Notes: generated by a model not told the origin, from the sequence alone. A stretch of 31,788 nucleotides of DNA from Deltaproteobacteria bacterium (GCA_020635175.1 JACKAH010000018.1:1-31788); one strand, 5' to 3'. Shown: positions 1-9,157, counted from the stretch's first letter. Program-made: numbers and translations.

Positions 1-3000
1 TGACAGCCCTCTAAAAAAAGATCGTTTTGATTGCAATTATCAAATTTATCAAGCTGTGACCTGATAGATTTATTTCCAACTATCTCTGAAGCGGCCAAAT
101 AAAACTTAATCGTGTCAATTAGTGGAATAGAATAGTTGTTTACTGTCCTATGAATGAATGTAGCTCCCATTATATCAACAAGCTCGTTGGTGACCCTTGT
201 AGCAATAATTTCTTTTCCAAGAGGATGTTGTTCAATTTCAGCCGCCCACTGATTTCGGATCTCTTCTGGGAAATAATGCAGTAAGAATTTTTGCAGCATT
301 GGATCTTCGGGAAGTTTTGAAGATAAAATCGAATCTTTGAGCCACATTTTGACTGCTGAGAAGACAATCGATAGTTCAGGTCTGGTAAGTCCTTTATTCT
401 GTGTTTTTAACTGATCAAGTAACTCATCGTCAGGCAATGACTCAAGCCTTCTATTGAGATATCCAAGGTGTGATAGCTCTCTCATTAAGCTTTTAAAGTA
501 ATCAAGGCGAAGCTTTGATCTGGTGCTTCCGTTGGTTAGTAAAAGAGCTTGCTGCGCGTTGTTGTGTAGTACGTCATCACAGGCTGCATTCGCTACCTTC
601 TTGAGTTGTATATTGCGATCTTCTAGTGAGATTTTGCCTTTCTCAAGCAGGCTAGAGAAGAGAATTTTAAAGTTCACTTCGTGATCTGATAAATCCACAC
701 CGCCTGAGTTGTCAACAGCATCAGTATTGATTAGGCCGCCGTTAACTTGAAAGGTAATTCTAGCTTTTTGTGTAAATCCTAAGTTTCCACCTTCGCCTAC
801 TACCTTACAGCGCAGTTCGTCAGAGTCGATTCGCACAGAATCATTCTGTCCATCGTTTACCTCTGCGTGGGTCTCAGAACTTGATTTAACATAAGTTCCA
901 ATACCACCATTCCACAGTAAGTCGCACTGAGCCTTCAGGATATGTGAGATAAGTTGCTCGCCATTTAATAAGGATGGAACATCAGCAGGGATACTTAGCG
1001 CTTCTCTTGCTTGAGGGCTAAGTTCAATCTCTTTATCAAATCTGCCGTATACTGCACCTCCCTGACTAATCAATTCTTTCTTGTAGTCACTCCAGTTTGA
1101 GCGAGCTAAGGAAAATAACCGTTTTCTCTCTTGATATGATGTTTTTGGATCAGGATCAGGGTCAATGAAGATCTCTTTGTGATTAAATGCAGCAATTAGT
1201 TTAAAATTATCACTTAGTATTAGACCGTTCCCAAAAACATCACCTGACATGTCTCCAATGCCGACAGTGGTAAACGGTGTACTCTCGTAATCTAGGCCAA
1301 TATCGTTGAAGTGTCGTTTAACGGATTCCCAGGCACCTCTAGCCGTTATGCCGTACAATTTATGGTCGTAACCATTAGAGCCGCCAGATGCAAAAGCATC
1401 CCCTAGCCAGAAATGATATTCCTCTGTTGCGATTTTATTAGCAGTATCACTAAAGGTGGCTGTGCCTTTATCAGCAGCAACAACTAGGTAAGGATCTTCA
1501 TTGTCATAGCAGATTACGTTTTTAGGTGAACGTGATTCGCCAAGAACTCTGTTATCGGTTACAGATAGCAAAGCTCTTATATAATCTTGGTAGCAAGAAT
1601 GAACTTGAGCACGGAGTTGCTCCTGATCATCTGAAGGCTCTCTAACTATGAACCCACCTTTAGATCCGGTAGGTACAATCAAGGCATTCTTAATTTTCTG
1701 TGTCTTGGCTAATCCAAGGATTTCGTTTCTAAAATCATCTCTTCGATCACTCCACCTAATTCCGCCTCTGGCGATACGGCCAAATCTAATATGTATCCCC
1801 TCGGTTTGTGCCGATCTAACAAAGATTTCGAAATATGGGACAGGTGGCTTCATTATCTCTACATTTGCAGAGCTAATTTTAATCGCAGTCGCAGAACAAT
1901 CAGTATAGAAGTTTGTTCTGACTGTTGCTTCTAGAATATTCCCTAAGACACGCAATATCCTATCTTGGTTAATATCTGGCACATCACGCAGCGTTAGCTT
2001 GAAGTGCCGCATTAAGACCTGTAGCTTCTTTTGTCTTTGTTCGATTGGGGTTTCTAAATACGGGTTGAATTTAACCTCGAACATATTCCAGAGAAGATTC
2101 GCAGCTGCTGGAATATCAGCAAGGGTTTTCCTAATAGATCCTTTTGAGGCAAATGAACTAATTTGCCACAAGTATGCACAGTATAGACGTAGTACTGAGA
2201 TAGCTTTTATATCTAGATTTGCTGATATTAATAGAGAGTTTAGGTAATCATTTTCTGCTTCGCCTAAAAGGATCTTTTCAAGACCGGCACATAGGTTTTG
2301 TCTAATGCTAGAAATATTAATGACAGAATCATCGCTCGTTGTGGCTATAAAGCGATGCATGTAGATGTAGTTTTTATTGCCAAGATTTATTTGACTCGCA
2401 TGCTCTCTTACAATATGTAAACCAGCAAACTCAAAAATAGGAAGTGCGTGGCTGATCGAGAATTCCTTCTTCCAACTGTATAAAGTTAGATTGAAATTAT
2501 TCTGTGAATGATCTTGGTAGTCTGTAATGTCGATTTTGACGGGATTGTCTTCGTCGAGGAGCTCAGTATTCTCAATGTCATCTAAAGCATCATCAACATT
2601 ATAAGAAGCCTGGTATTCTTCTGAGAATGCGTTGCGATACTTGACTCTCAAGTTTTCACCATCGGTGGACCCGTATTTTTCAAGGAGCTTATTGCGGAGA
2701 TTGTCACTCCAGGTTCGAGTTAGCTCAATTAATTCTGTCTCAAGGTTGCTTATATTGACCGGTTTAAATGAGGAAGAAGGTAGTGGAACATGATAAAAGA
2801 GTAGCGCAAATGGCTTAATCTGTAGAGTAACATGGATGTCTCCAGATCCGGGCACCGCGCCGAAAGTTTGCTCTACATGTGTCTGGATTTTTTCTTGTAT
2901 AAACTCATTGAAGCGCTTAACTGGTACTGCAACAGTTACGTTAACGGCTTTCTCTGTGGCGTCGTTACGCACGTAGGCCATGCTTTCAGTTTCACGTTGT

Positions 3001-4187
3001 ATGTTTGTAATTAAATGCACATGCTCAAGTAGTTCGTCTACGGTAGTTCGAAGTAACAGTGACTTCGGCATGCTATCAAAAATATTTAGAATATTTTTGT
3101 AACTATGCGTATTAGGAATCGCTTCCTCTACAGCAAGCACTTTTCTCAATTTATTTCTAATAATTGGAATTGTGTTCGCTTCCTGTGCAAGAGTTTTAGA
3201 TGTAAACAGTCCCAGTAGTGAAGTAACTCCTATAAGTTGATCGTCACTTGAAAACCTGGGCACTACAATATGCGTAAGCTGTTCTCTACGATGTAGCATG
3301 CTACGTAGATGAGATTTATAGACTGAAATCCAATGATTGTTCTGAATCGCATTTAATGCGTTTTCTTGGCAATTTTGATACAGATCTTTATGCCAGTGGT
3401 TTGTGCTTCTAAATATCCCTAATTTGGTTTGAGGTTCGTCAGAGAGATAGCAAAGCGGGGTGTCGTTTTCATATTCGTGCTCTACTCCCCATTCCGCTAG
3501 CCCTATGAAAACAAAGCCGCCATCAGCAAGCCACCTTAGAAATTCAGCAATTTCTGTCCTTTCAGCTTCGGATAGATTCCTTCCTGATGAGTGGTCTTTT
3601 AATAATCGCGCTGATGTTTCAAGGTGGTTCAAAATTGGAGGAAAATCATCAGTAGCGATCACCAGATCTGAAATTACTCTTGTAATTCTATCCTTTAATA
3701 CCTCAAGCTTGTCTTTTAGTAGTGTGTCAAATTGAATATACAAAACTGAAAGTCGTTTTCCGGTTTTTAATGGAATCAAGGGGTGAAGAAGGGCTTGAAT
3801 GTCAGAGCCTGATTCGCGGATATGTGAGACAACTGTATTGATAGTAAAGGGTCTATCTCCTAGTACAATTGCAATGTAGCTCGAATCATTCTTTTCGCCA
3901 GAAACGATTAAGTGTGTGTCTTTAGTACTTAAAAATTTAGCACAGAGTCTCATGCATTCTTCGGTAATATCAGCAAGAGTCTCGGTATTTGCAGCCGCAA
4001 GGAAATGAACAGGAGCTCTTTCAAATAAATGGTGTGCGAGTTCCTTCAAGCTTATAAATGGAGTTTTTCCGGCATCAATTTTTTGATTTGAGAAGTATGA
4101 TTCAAGATCTTGAATTCGCTTTAGTTGAAGCGAATTGAGAGTGACTCTAGAACTGCCAGATCCGACGGTGAACTGCCCTTTGTCCAT
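1..4187 (-). CDS. NAD-specific glutamate dehydrogenase, giant (Bac_GDH) type, 3' end cut by window edge
   Basis: Oxidative deamination of glutamate to 2-oxoglutarate with NAD+, in the cytoplasm. I translated the minus strand from ATG 4187; about 1395 codons are open to the edge and read as one frame. Family motifs seen are VPTGSKGGF (about residues 838-846, substrate-binding lysine region), then GIGARGAWESVK, the stretch TTVGIGDMSGDVFGNG (about 969-984), and LLWNGGIGTYVK with VVGEGGNLG, all diagnostic of the about 1600-residue Bac_GDH family. Roughly 200 C-terminal residues should lie outside the window. The start is fixed by an in-frame TAA only two codons upstream. There is no Shine-Dalgarno sequence; the bases just before the ATG read CCTCCT, the opposite polarity. 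The gene is divergent from the flagellar regulators. Confidence 0.93.
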   Translation of the reverse strand, partial: MDKGQFTVGSGSSRVTLNSLQLKRIQDLESYFSNQKIDAGKTPFISLKELAHHLFERAPVHFLAAANTETLADITEECMRLCAKFLSTKDTHLIVSGEKNDSSYIAIVLGDRPFTINTVVSHIRESGSDIQALLHPLIPLKTGKRLSVLYIQFDTLLKDKLEVLKDRITRVISDLVIATDDFPPILNHLETSARLLKDHSSGRNLSEAERTEIAEFLRWLADGGFVFIGLAEWGVEHEYENDTPLCYLSDEPQTKLGIFRSTNHWHKDLYQNCQENALNAIQNNHWISVYKSHLRSMLHRREQLTHIVVPRFSSDDQLIGVTSLLGLFTSKTLAQEANTIPIIRNKLRKVLAVEEAIPNTHSYKNILNIFDSMPKSLLLRTTVDELLEHVHLITNIQRETESMAYVRNDATEKAVNVTVAVPVKRFNEFIQEKIQTHVEQTFGAVPGSGDIHVTLQIKPFALLFYHVPLPSSSFKPVNISNLETELIELTRTWSDNLRNKLLEKYGSTDGENLRVKYRNAFSEEYQASYNVDDALDDIENTELLDEDNPVKIDITDYQDHSQNNFNLTLYSWKKEFSISHALPIFEFAGLHIVREHASQINLGNKNYIYMHRFIATTSDDSVINISSIRQNLCAGLEKILLGEAENDYLNSLLISANLDIKAISVLRLYCAYLWQISSFASKGSIRKTLADIPAAANLLWNMFEVKFNPYLETPIEQRQKKLQVLMRHFKLTLRDVPDINQDRILRVLGNILEATVRTNFYTDCSATAIKISSANVEIMKPPVPYFEIFVRSAQTEGIHIRFGRIARGGIRWSDRRDDFRNEILGLAKTQKIKNALIVPTGSKGGFIVREPSDDQEQLRAQVHSCYQDYIRALLSVTDNRVLGESRSPKNVICYDNEDPYLVVAADKGTATFSDTANKIATEEYHFWLGDAFASGGSNGYDHKLYGITARGAWESVKRHFNDIGLDYESTPFTTVGIGDMSGDVFGNGLILSDNFKLIAAFNHKEIFIDPDPDPKTSYQERKRLFSLARSNWSDYKKELISQGGAVYGRFDKEIELSPQAREALSIPADVPSLLNGEQLISHILKAQCDLLWNGGIGTYVKSSSETHAEVNDGQNDSVRIDSDELRCKVVGEGGNLGFTQKARITFQVNGGLINTDAVDNSGGVDLSDHEVNFKILFSSLLEKGKISLEDRNIQLKKVANAACDDVLHNNAQQALLLTNGSTRSKLRLDYFKSLMRELSHLGYLNRRLESLPDDELLDQLKTQNKGLTRPELSIVFSAVKMWLKDSILSSKLPEDPMLQKFLLHYFPEEIRNQWAAEIEQHPLGKEIIATRVTNELVDIMGATFIHRTVNNYSIPLIDTIKFYLAASEIVGNKSIRSQLDKFDNCNQNDLFLEGC

Positions 4188-4219
4188 AGGAGGTTACTTT
4201 TTTAAGAAACACAAAAGTT

Positions 4220-4243
4220 AAAATGCGTTACATCAGGCATTTT
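4220..4243 (-). other. Hairpin in the gdh leader
   Basis: A perfect 7-bp stem (AAAATGC/GCATTTT) with a 10-base loop lies 33-56 bases upstream of the gdh start. On the gdh mRNA it is followed by a short T-rich stretch. The stem is A+T-rich and weak. It could be a structural element of the leader or chance. Confidence 0.3.
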
Positions 4244-4598
4244 GAACTATTTTCCTCAGGAATTCCATAGATTCGCCAATAAATTTGCTATATGTATCGA
4301 TGCTTTGACGCTCAGAGTAGATTCTAACTAACGTATAATTGTCATGTCAGAGAATTTACATCGATTTTGGACCTTAGGCAGGGTTTACTGCGCAAACTTT
4401 ATCGGCAGGACAGTCCAGAAACTGTACACTTTTGCTCGTATTTTTTTGATTTTTTTTGAATCTTTTTCGTTTTTACGGGAAAGCATGACTTCAAGCAAAA
4501 ATGGATATTCTAGAAAAGCTCAGTGAAAATAGTAGATTAAGAAAATCGAAACCCTTTTGTGAAAAACTGAGTCAAATTCCTAGCACCTGATGGATGCT

Positions 4599-4614
4599 TG
4601 GTACACAACTTGCC
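4599..4614 (+). promoter_or_regulatory. Sigma-54 (-24/-12) promoter for the flagellar regulatory operon
   Basis: TGGTACACAACTTGCC carries the GG (4600-4601) and GC (4612-4613) of a -24/-12 element with exactly 10 bases between them, and TTGC at the -12 side as in the consensus. Transcription would start near 4625, giving a leader of about 185 bases before ATG 4810. The downstream genes encode two sigma-54 activators, so autoregulation is possible. Confidence 0.6.
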
Positions 4615-4715
4615 ACAGAAATGACACAGGCACATTGACACGACTGTTTTCTGACTTTTGAGTGTTGAGGTTGTTTTTGAGTTCTGTGAAGTGTGCCTGA
4701 TTAAAGTTGATAAAT

Positions 4716-4740
4716 CTCTCGCTAAGCTAGTTTGCGAGAG
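4716..4740 (+). other. Strong hairpin in the leader of the flagellar regulator mRNA
   Basis: CTCTCGC and GCGAGAG form a perfect, mostly G/C 7-bp stem around an 11-base loop, followed by TAGTTTTGG. It lies between the predicted transcription start and ATG 4810. The following T run is short, so it is a weak candidate for an attenuator or a protein/RNA-binding element. Confidence 0.4.
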
Positions 4741-4809
4741 TAGTTTTGGCTCGGAGTAGGGAACATATCCAGGCCTACCAAGGAAAGGTTTTTAAGCTAA
4801 GGAGAGCTT

Positions 4810-5898
4810 ATGCATACTAGTGTTGCTTCTATTGTGGAAGAAGGTTCTTTACTTCCAGAGATTGGAACTTTAACTAACCAGTCTGTTGATACTTCTTCGT
4901 ATCATTCATTTATGGGCATCGTAAGCGCAAGCCCAAAAATGTTAAAAGCTTTCGAGCTTGTTAAAAGAGTTGCTACTACAAATTCAACTATCCTTGTCCT
5001 TGGAGAAAGTGGAACTGGTAAAGAGTTGATTGCTCGTGCCATTCATAGATTGAGTCAACGTACAGGTAAGCTTGTTCCAGTTAACTGTGGCGCAATTCCA
5101 GAAGATATTTTAGAGAGCGAGTTATTCGGACATGAGAAGGGCGCTTTTACAGGTGCTATAAGTTCTAGAATGGGACGTTTTGAAATGGCCAACGGCGGGA
5201 CAATCTTTCTCGATGAGATCGGAGAGATGAGTCCAAAGCTTCAGGTAAAACTTCTAAGAGTATTGCAAGAGCGAAGAATTGAGCCTGTTGGCTCTACCCG
5301 TTCAATTGATTTGGATGTGAGGGTAATTACAGCTACTAATAAAGATCTGCGTGAAGAGGTGAAAGCAGGTCGATTCAGAGAAGACCTTTATTATAGATTG
5401 CAAGTAGTGCCTGTTAATTTACCACCACTAAGAGAGCGAGATAATGATATCGCAGTGCTTTCAAAGTATTTCATGGATCAAAGTTGTAAATCGATGTCTA
5501 AAGGCACGATCGGGTTTTCGCCAGAAGTACAGCAAAGATTTAGTGCATACAGTTGGCCCGGAAATGTTAGGGAACTTGAGAATCTTGTTGAAAGACTAGC
5601 CATTCTTTGTGACGGCAAGAACGTCCAGCTTTCAGATCTGCCTGATTATCTATTTGGCGATTCTAATACTTCTGGTGCTATGCTGCCGGTTGTTGCAGAC
5701 ATACCAGAAGATGGGATTGATTTTAATGAGTTGATTAATGACTACGAAAAGCAACTTATTACAACAGCGCTTGAAAAAACAGGTGGTAATAAGAAAGCAG
5801 CAGCTAAGCTCTTAAACCTTAATCGCACAACTTTGGTTGAGAAGATTAAGAAGAAGGGTTTGAATTCCTCTATCGAAGTTCTTCGTGAGAGAAACTAA
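4810..5898 (+). CDS. Sigma-54-dependent activator without a receiver domain (FlrA/FleQ-like role)
   Basis: Enhancer-binding protein of 362 residues that would drive sigma-54 RNA polymerase. After about 34 unconserved residues comes the AAA+ domain: Walker A GESGTGKE at 65-72, the sigma-54 contact loop GAFTGA at 111-116, and Walker B TIFLDE at 131-136. The arginine-rich FREDLYYRL and PLRERDNDI segments follow. A Fis-type helix-turn-helix ends the protein (about 333-358, KKAAAKLLNLNRTTL). There is no response-regulator or FleQ N-terminal domain, so activity is not obviously phospho-controlled. The start is supported by AAGGAG eight bases upstream of ATG. It heads the flagellar block, as FlrA/FleQ do in polar-flagellum hierarchies; that role is inferred from position. 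Confidence 0.85.
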   Translation: MHTSVASIVEEGSLLPEIGTLTNQSVDTSSYHSFMGIVSASPKMLKAFELVKRVATTNSTILVLGESGTGKELIARAIHRLSQRTGKLVPVNCGAIPEDILESELFGHEKGAFTGAISSRMGRFEMANGGTIFLDEIGEMSPKLQVKLLRVLQERRIEPVGSTRSIDLDVRVITATNKDLREEVKAGRFREDLYYRLQVVPVNLPPLRERDNDIAVLSKYFMDQSCKSMSKGTIGFSPEVQQRFSAYSWPGNVRELENLVERLAILCDGKNVQLSDLPDYLFGDSNTSGAMLPVVADIPEDGIDFNELINDYEKQLITTALEKTGGNKKAAAKLLNLNRTTLVEKIKKKGLNSSIEVLRERN

Positions 5899-5899
5899 A

Positions 5900-6802
5900 A
5901 TGAGACTAGTATTCTTTTTAGCTGCATACATAGCTGTCATTCCACTGACTGGCGCTGCGCAGCACCCGATTGAGGTGCAACGCTTTGCTGCTAAGAAAGA
6001 TTTCTTATCTGCCCTTACAACATACGGAAAAATGTCATCTAGGAAAATCACACCAGCTGCGGCAGTAGCAGCAGGTAAAAGCGCCTGGGCGCTTGGATTG
6101 CCTCAGATTGCTTTAAAGGAGTTTGATCGTGCTCTTCTGCTCAGTGATGTAAGTGGTGGTTTAACTCATGCTGAAAAATCAAGAGTGTTGTTCTCTCAAT
6201 CAATTATTGAGTTTCAAGAGGGTGAATACGCAGCTTCAGCCGTTCAAGCTCAGAAAGCTTTAGAACTTATCAATGAGGATGGTCCACTGAAGGGGCAAAT
6301 ATTAATGCTGCTAGGAGATGCACTGTTCTTTCTTGAGCAATATAAAAACGCTGAAGAGAAATATGAAAGCTCGGCTAAGATGATTAACTCTGAGAATGAC
6401 GGCGACCTTTATTATTCGCTCGGTCGCTGTCAGTTAAGAATGGGAAAACTTCAGGAGTCGAAACATAGCTTCCAGCAAATTCCACTGCATCACGAAAAGA
6501 GTCCTGCTGCAATTCGAGCTCTAGCTCAGATCGCTTTTGAAAGTAACAAGTTTGAAGAGGTTGTTTTCTGGCTGAGAAAAGGACGAGAAGAGTATAAAGA
6601 TAGTTTCCTTGATAGTTGGGTTGACTATGCGCTAGCAAGATCCTTTATCGCACTAAACGAGTTTGAAGAAGCTCGCAAGGTTGGGGAGTTTGCTGAAAAT
6701 AGATATCCACCTTCTGATTCATGGTATGTCTTGCTCGAAGCGATGCTGGAGGCATTTGAATGGGATCAGGGTAATAAAGAAACTGAAGAGATAAGTGGTT
6801 AG
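5900..6802 (+). CDS. Exported TPR-repeat protein of the flagellar regulatory operon
   Basis: 300 residues if started at ATG 5900. This start lies one base after the previous stop and opens directly with a signal-peptide-like segment (MRLVFFLAAYIAVIPLTGAAQ, probable cleavage after Ala-Ala). A GTG start 15 bases upstream, overlapping the previous gene, is possible but would add a charged extension. The rest is helical with several degenerate TPR units: a pair near 90-170 (SQSIIEFQEGEYAASAVQAQ, GDALFFLEQYKNAEEKYESS) and YYSLGRCQLRMGKLQESKHS after it. No enzymatic motif is seen. It lies between a sigma-54 activator and a histidine kinase, so a periplasmic or envelope protein-binding role tied to flagellar assembly is plausible. 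The exact function is unknown. Confidence 0.75.
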   Translation: MRLVFFLAAYIAVIPLTGAAQHPIEVQRFAAKKDFLSALTTYGKMSSRKITPAAAVAAGKSAWALGLPQIALKEFDRALLLSDVSGGLTHAEKSRVLFSQSIIEFQEGEYAASAVQAQKALELINEDGPLKGQILMLLGDALFFLEQYKNAEEKYESSAKMINSENDGDLYYSLGRCQLRMGKLQESKHSFQQIPLHHEKSPAAIRALAQIAFESNKFEEVVFWLRKGREEYKDSFLDSWVDYALARSFIALNEFEEARKVGEFAENRYPPSDSWYVLLEAMLEAFEWDQGNKETEEISG

Positions 6803-7686
6803 TGGTGGCTATGCGGGTAACAGATACAGACAAACCTGAAACAAAGTTGCTCTTAGATAGCGCTTCACCAAGTGCTGAGAGAGAGATGCTTCTTGAGGCA
6901 TTTGAGAAATTTAGTACAGCAAGTGCCAAGCTTGAAGAGCGCTATAACTCGATGCGTTTAGAAGCAAATTCACTAAGGATACAGCTTCAAAAGAAAGAAA
7001 TTGAAGTTAGAAAAGCAGAAAGAATGGCAGTATTAGGGGAAACTGCAGCAGCCTTAGCACATGAGGTTAGAAATCCACTTGGTGCTATGCAGCTTTTCTT
7101 GTCGCTCTTGCGTGATGAGCTGCTCGATAGACCGAATTCGCTTGAGTTGGTTGTCGAAATTGAAAAAAGTGTTGCCCACTTAAATTCAATTGTAGCCAAC
7201 ATTTTACAGTTTTCTAAAGATGATCTAGGTGAATTAGCCCCAATAAACATTCATGCAATTATTCAAGAGCGTGTTAAATCGTGCCGTAGGTTGCATAAGG
7301 ATAAAGCTATTGAGATTGAATTAAATTTAGATGGCAGTCCTTATATTCTTGGAAATGCGCAATCAATGCGTCAAGTTGTAGAGAACTTATTGCTAAATTC
7401 AATTCAGGCCCTTTCTCAAGGTGGTAAAATTAAGGTCAGCACTTTGAATAGAGAATCAAGCAAGGGCACAGTTTTTCATCTGATAATAGAGGACAACGGA
7501 AAGGGGATTGACCCTGCACTACTGCCAACGATTTTTGAACCATTTGTAACCAGTAAAAATGAAGGTACTGGTTTAGGTCTTGCAATTGTAAAAAGAATCG
7601 TAACTCTGCATGGAGGAAGCATTGCTGTTGAGAATAATCAGGGTGCACGGTTTTTGATTGAAATACCTTTGAAGAAAGCAGATTAA
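6802..7686 (+). CDS. Soluble sensor histidine kinase (FlrB/FleS/FlgS-like)
   Basis: 294 residues, no transmembrane segment and no recognisable PAS domain, so a cytoplasmic kinase. An N-terminal coiled coil (about 25-75, rich in Glu/Lys/Leu) precedes the HisKA domain, with the phospho-accepting His87 in LAHEVRNPLGAM. The ATPase domain shows the N box (NLLLNSIQAL), G1 (DNGKGIDP) and G2 (GTGLGLAIVKRI). It should phosphorylate the response regulator encoded 27 bases downstream, as FlrB does FlrC. The GTG start at 6802 overlaps the upstream stop by one base and has GAAGAG 11 bases before it; ATG 6811, three codons in, is an alternative. Confidence 0.88.
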   Translation: MVAMRVTDTDKPETKLLLDSASPSAEREMLLEAFEKFSTASAKLEERYNSMRLEANSLRIQLQKKEIEVRKAERMAVLGETAAALAHEVRNPLGAMQLFLSLLRDELLDRPNSLELVVEIEKSVAHLNSIVANILQFSKDDLGELAPINIHAIIQERVKSCRRLHKDKAIEIELNLDGSPYILGNAQSMRQVVENLLLNSIQALSQGGKIKVSTLNRESSKGTVFHLIIEDNGKGIDPALLPTIFEPFVTSKNEGTGLGLAIVKRIVTLHGGSIAVENNQGARFLIEIPLKKAD

Positions 7687-7713
7687 AGAGTTTTTTATAG
7701 AGAGAGGAAGGTT

Positions 7714-9111
7714 ATGAAGGCTGAAAAACATATTTTAGTTGCAGATGATGATCAGCAAATGCAGCTAGCTCTTAAAACCGCGCTGCAGAGAAATGGATAT
7801 GAAGTTGAGATTGCAGCAAATGGGAAGCTCGCTCTAGAGAAGCTTGCTAGTAAAAGCTACAATCTAGTTATTTCTGATCAGAGAATGCCTGAGATGACAG
7901 GGCAAGATCTACTAGCAGCGATGCAAGAGCAGAAGAGCACCATCCCTTTCATCATGATTACTGCTCATGGAACGATCGATCAGGCTGTAAAGGCAATGCA
8001 ACTAGGAGCAGCCGATTTCATAACAAAACCATTTTCCGCCGAAGATTTAATTCACATTGTTGAACGTGTATTAAGTCCAGAATCAATAGCGTTTCGTGAG
8101 AGTGCCAAGAAGACGCAAAATAAGCACGAGCGTACAATTGTCACAAACGATCCACGTATGATTAAGATTTTAGAAACAGCAGAGGCTGTAGCTAAAAGCG
8201 ATGCTACGGTTTTGATTCAGGGTGAATCAGGAACTGGTAAAGAGGGTATGGCTCGTTTTGTCCATTCTTCTAGTCCAAGAGCAAAGCAGCCATTCGTAGC
8301 AGTTAACTGTGCAGCTCTTCCGGAAAACTTGCTCGAGAGTGAATTGTTTGGTCACGAGAAAGGCGCTTTCACAGGTGCTCAGACCGTTAAGCAAGGAAAA
8401 TTTGAACTGGCACATGGTGGTACTATTTTGCTCGATGAGATCTCTGAAATGGATCTTGGGCTTCAAGCAAAATTACTGCGTGTTTTACAGGAACATGAAG
8501 TTGATAGAGTCGGTGGAAGTGAGCCGTTGAACGTTGATGTTCGAGTTTTAGCGACCACAAACCGCAGTCTGAGCCAAATGGTTGCTGAAGGTAAATTCCG
8601 TGAAGATTTGTTCTATCGACTTAATGTTATACCGTTAACATTGCCTCCACTTAGAGAAAGGAAAGGAGATGTTAAGCTTCTAGTTGAGCATTTTATGCGT
8701 CAGTTTTTGGGTTCAAAAGCGCCGGCACTGACCTCTCATGTTCTATCAGAGTTAGAGGGATATGAATGGCCAGGTAACGTTCGGGAGCTTCAAAATGCAG
8801 TCCAAAGAGCAAGCATCTTATCTGCTGGTGATTCGCCAAAGAGATCTCATTTCTTACTTCAAGAGGGTCAAAGTGGTTTATCAGCTCAGATAGAGGTTGA
8901 ATCTGTTGAGCAGGGAGAAATGGAGGTAGGCGCAGAGGCAGCTGAACTTCGTATCCGTTCAGGGATGACTGTGCATGAGATGGAGAAGAACTTAATCCTA
9001 GAAACGCTTAAATCGACAAACGAGAATAGAACTCAAGCTGCAAAGCTTTTGGGGATTAGTATTCGGACTCTTAGGAACAAGCTTAATGAGTACGGGTATT
9101 CTAAGGGATAG
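7714..9111 (+). CDS. Sigma-54-dependent response regulator (FlrC/FleR/FlgR-like)
   Basis: 465 residues in the NtrC layout. The receiver domain (about 5-120) has the acidic pocket DDD at 11-13 and the phosphorylation site Asp55 (LVISDQRMPEMTG). The AAA+ domain has Walker A GESGTGKE, the contact loop GAFTGA and Walker B TILLDE. A C-terminal Fis-type helix-turn-helix is seen in NENRTQAAKLLGISIRTLRNK. Its partner is almost certainly the kinase just upstream, and its targets are probably class III flagellar promoters, including the rod and basal-body genes behind it. A good AGAGGAAGG ribosome binding site precedes the ATG. Confidence 0.9.
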   Translation: MKAEKHILVADDDQQMQLALKTALQRNGYEVEIAANGKLALEKLASKSYNLVISDQRMPEMTGQDLLAAMQEQKSTIPFIMITAHGTIDQAVKAMQLGAADFITKPFSAEDLIHIVERVLSPESIAFRESAKKTQNKHERTIVTNDPRMIKILETAEAVAKSDATVLIQGESGTGKEGMARFVHSSSPRAKQPFVAVNCAALPENLLESELFGHEKGAFTGAQTVKQGKFELAHGGTILLDEISEMDLGLQAKLLRVLQEHEVDRVGGSEPLNVDVRVLATTNRSLSQMVAEGKFREDLFYRLNVIPLTLPPLRERKGDVKLLVEHFMRQFLGSKAPALTSHVLSELEGYEWPGNVRELQNAVQRASILSAGDSPKRSHFLLQEGQSGLSAQIEVESVEQGEMEVGAEAAELRIRSGMTVHEMEKNLILETLKSTNENRTQAAKLLGISIRTLRNKLNEYGYSKG

Positions 9112-9131
9112 ATTGCCAAAGATGTCTGTTC

Positions 9132-9157
9132 GTCAACTCAGGCTTATGTTGAGTGAC
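9132..9157 (+). other. Hairpin after the regulatory genes
   Basis: GTC-A-ACTCA and TGAGT-GAC form an 8-bp stem with one bulged A and a 9-base loop, about 20 bases after the response-regulator stop. No T tract follows, so it is not a normal intrinsic terminator. It may slow polymerase or mark an mRNA end before flgB. The 179-base gap around it has no clear sigma-54, sigma-28 or sigma-70 promoter by eye. Confidence 0.3.

Larger units (their letters stand above)
4188..4809. promoter_or_regulatory. Divergent intergenic region between gdh and the flagellar regulator
   Basis: This 622-base stretch has no convincing gene. It holds a sigma-54 type element (4599-4614), a hairpin in the downstream leader (4716-4740) and a second hairpin in the gdh leader (4220-4243). 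It also contains an isolated TATAAT at about 4336, without a well-spaced -35 box. A 60-codon open frame starting at 4344 has low-complexity hydrophobic content and no ribosome binding site, so I do not call it a gene. Confidence 0.6.

Noticed and set aside
4344..4526. 60-codon open frame in the gdh-flagellar intergenic region
   Set aside because: No ribosome binding site, phenylalanine-rich low-complexity content, and it lies over the promoter region; more likely chance.
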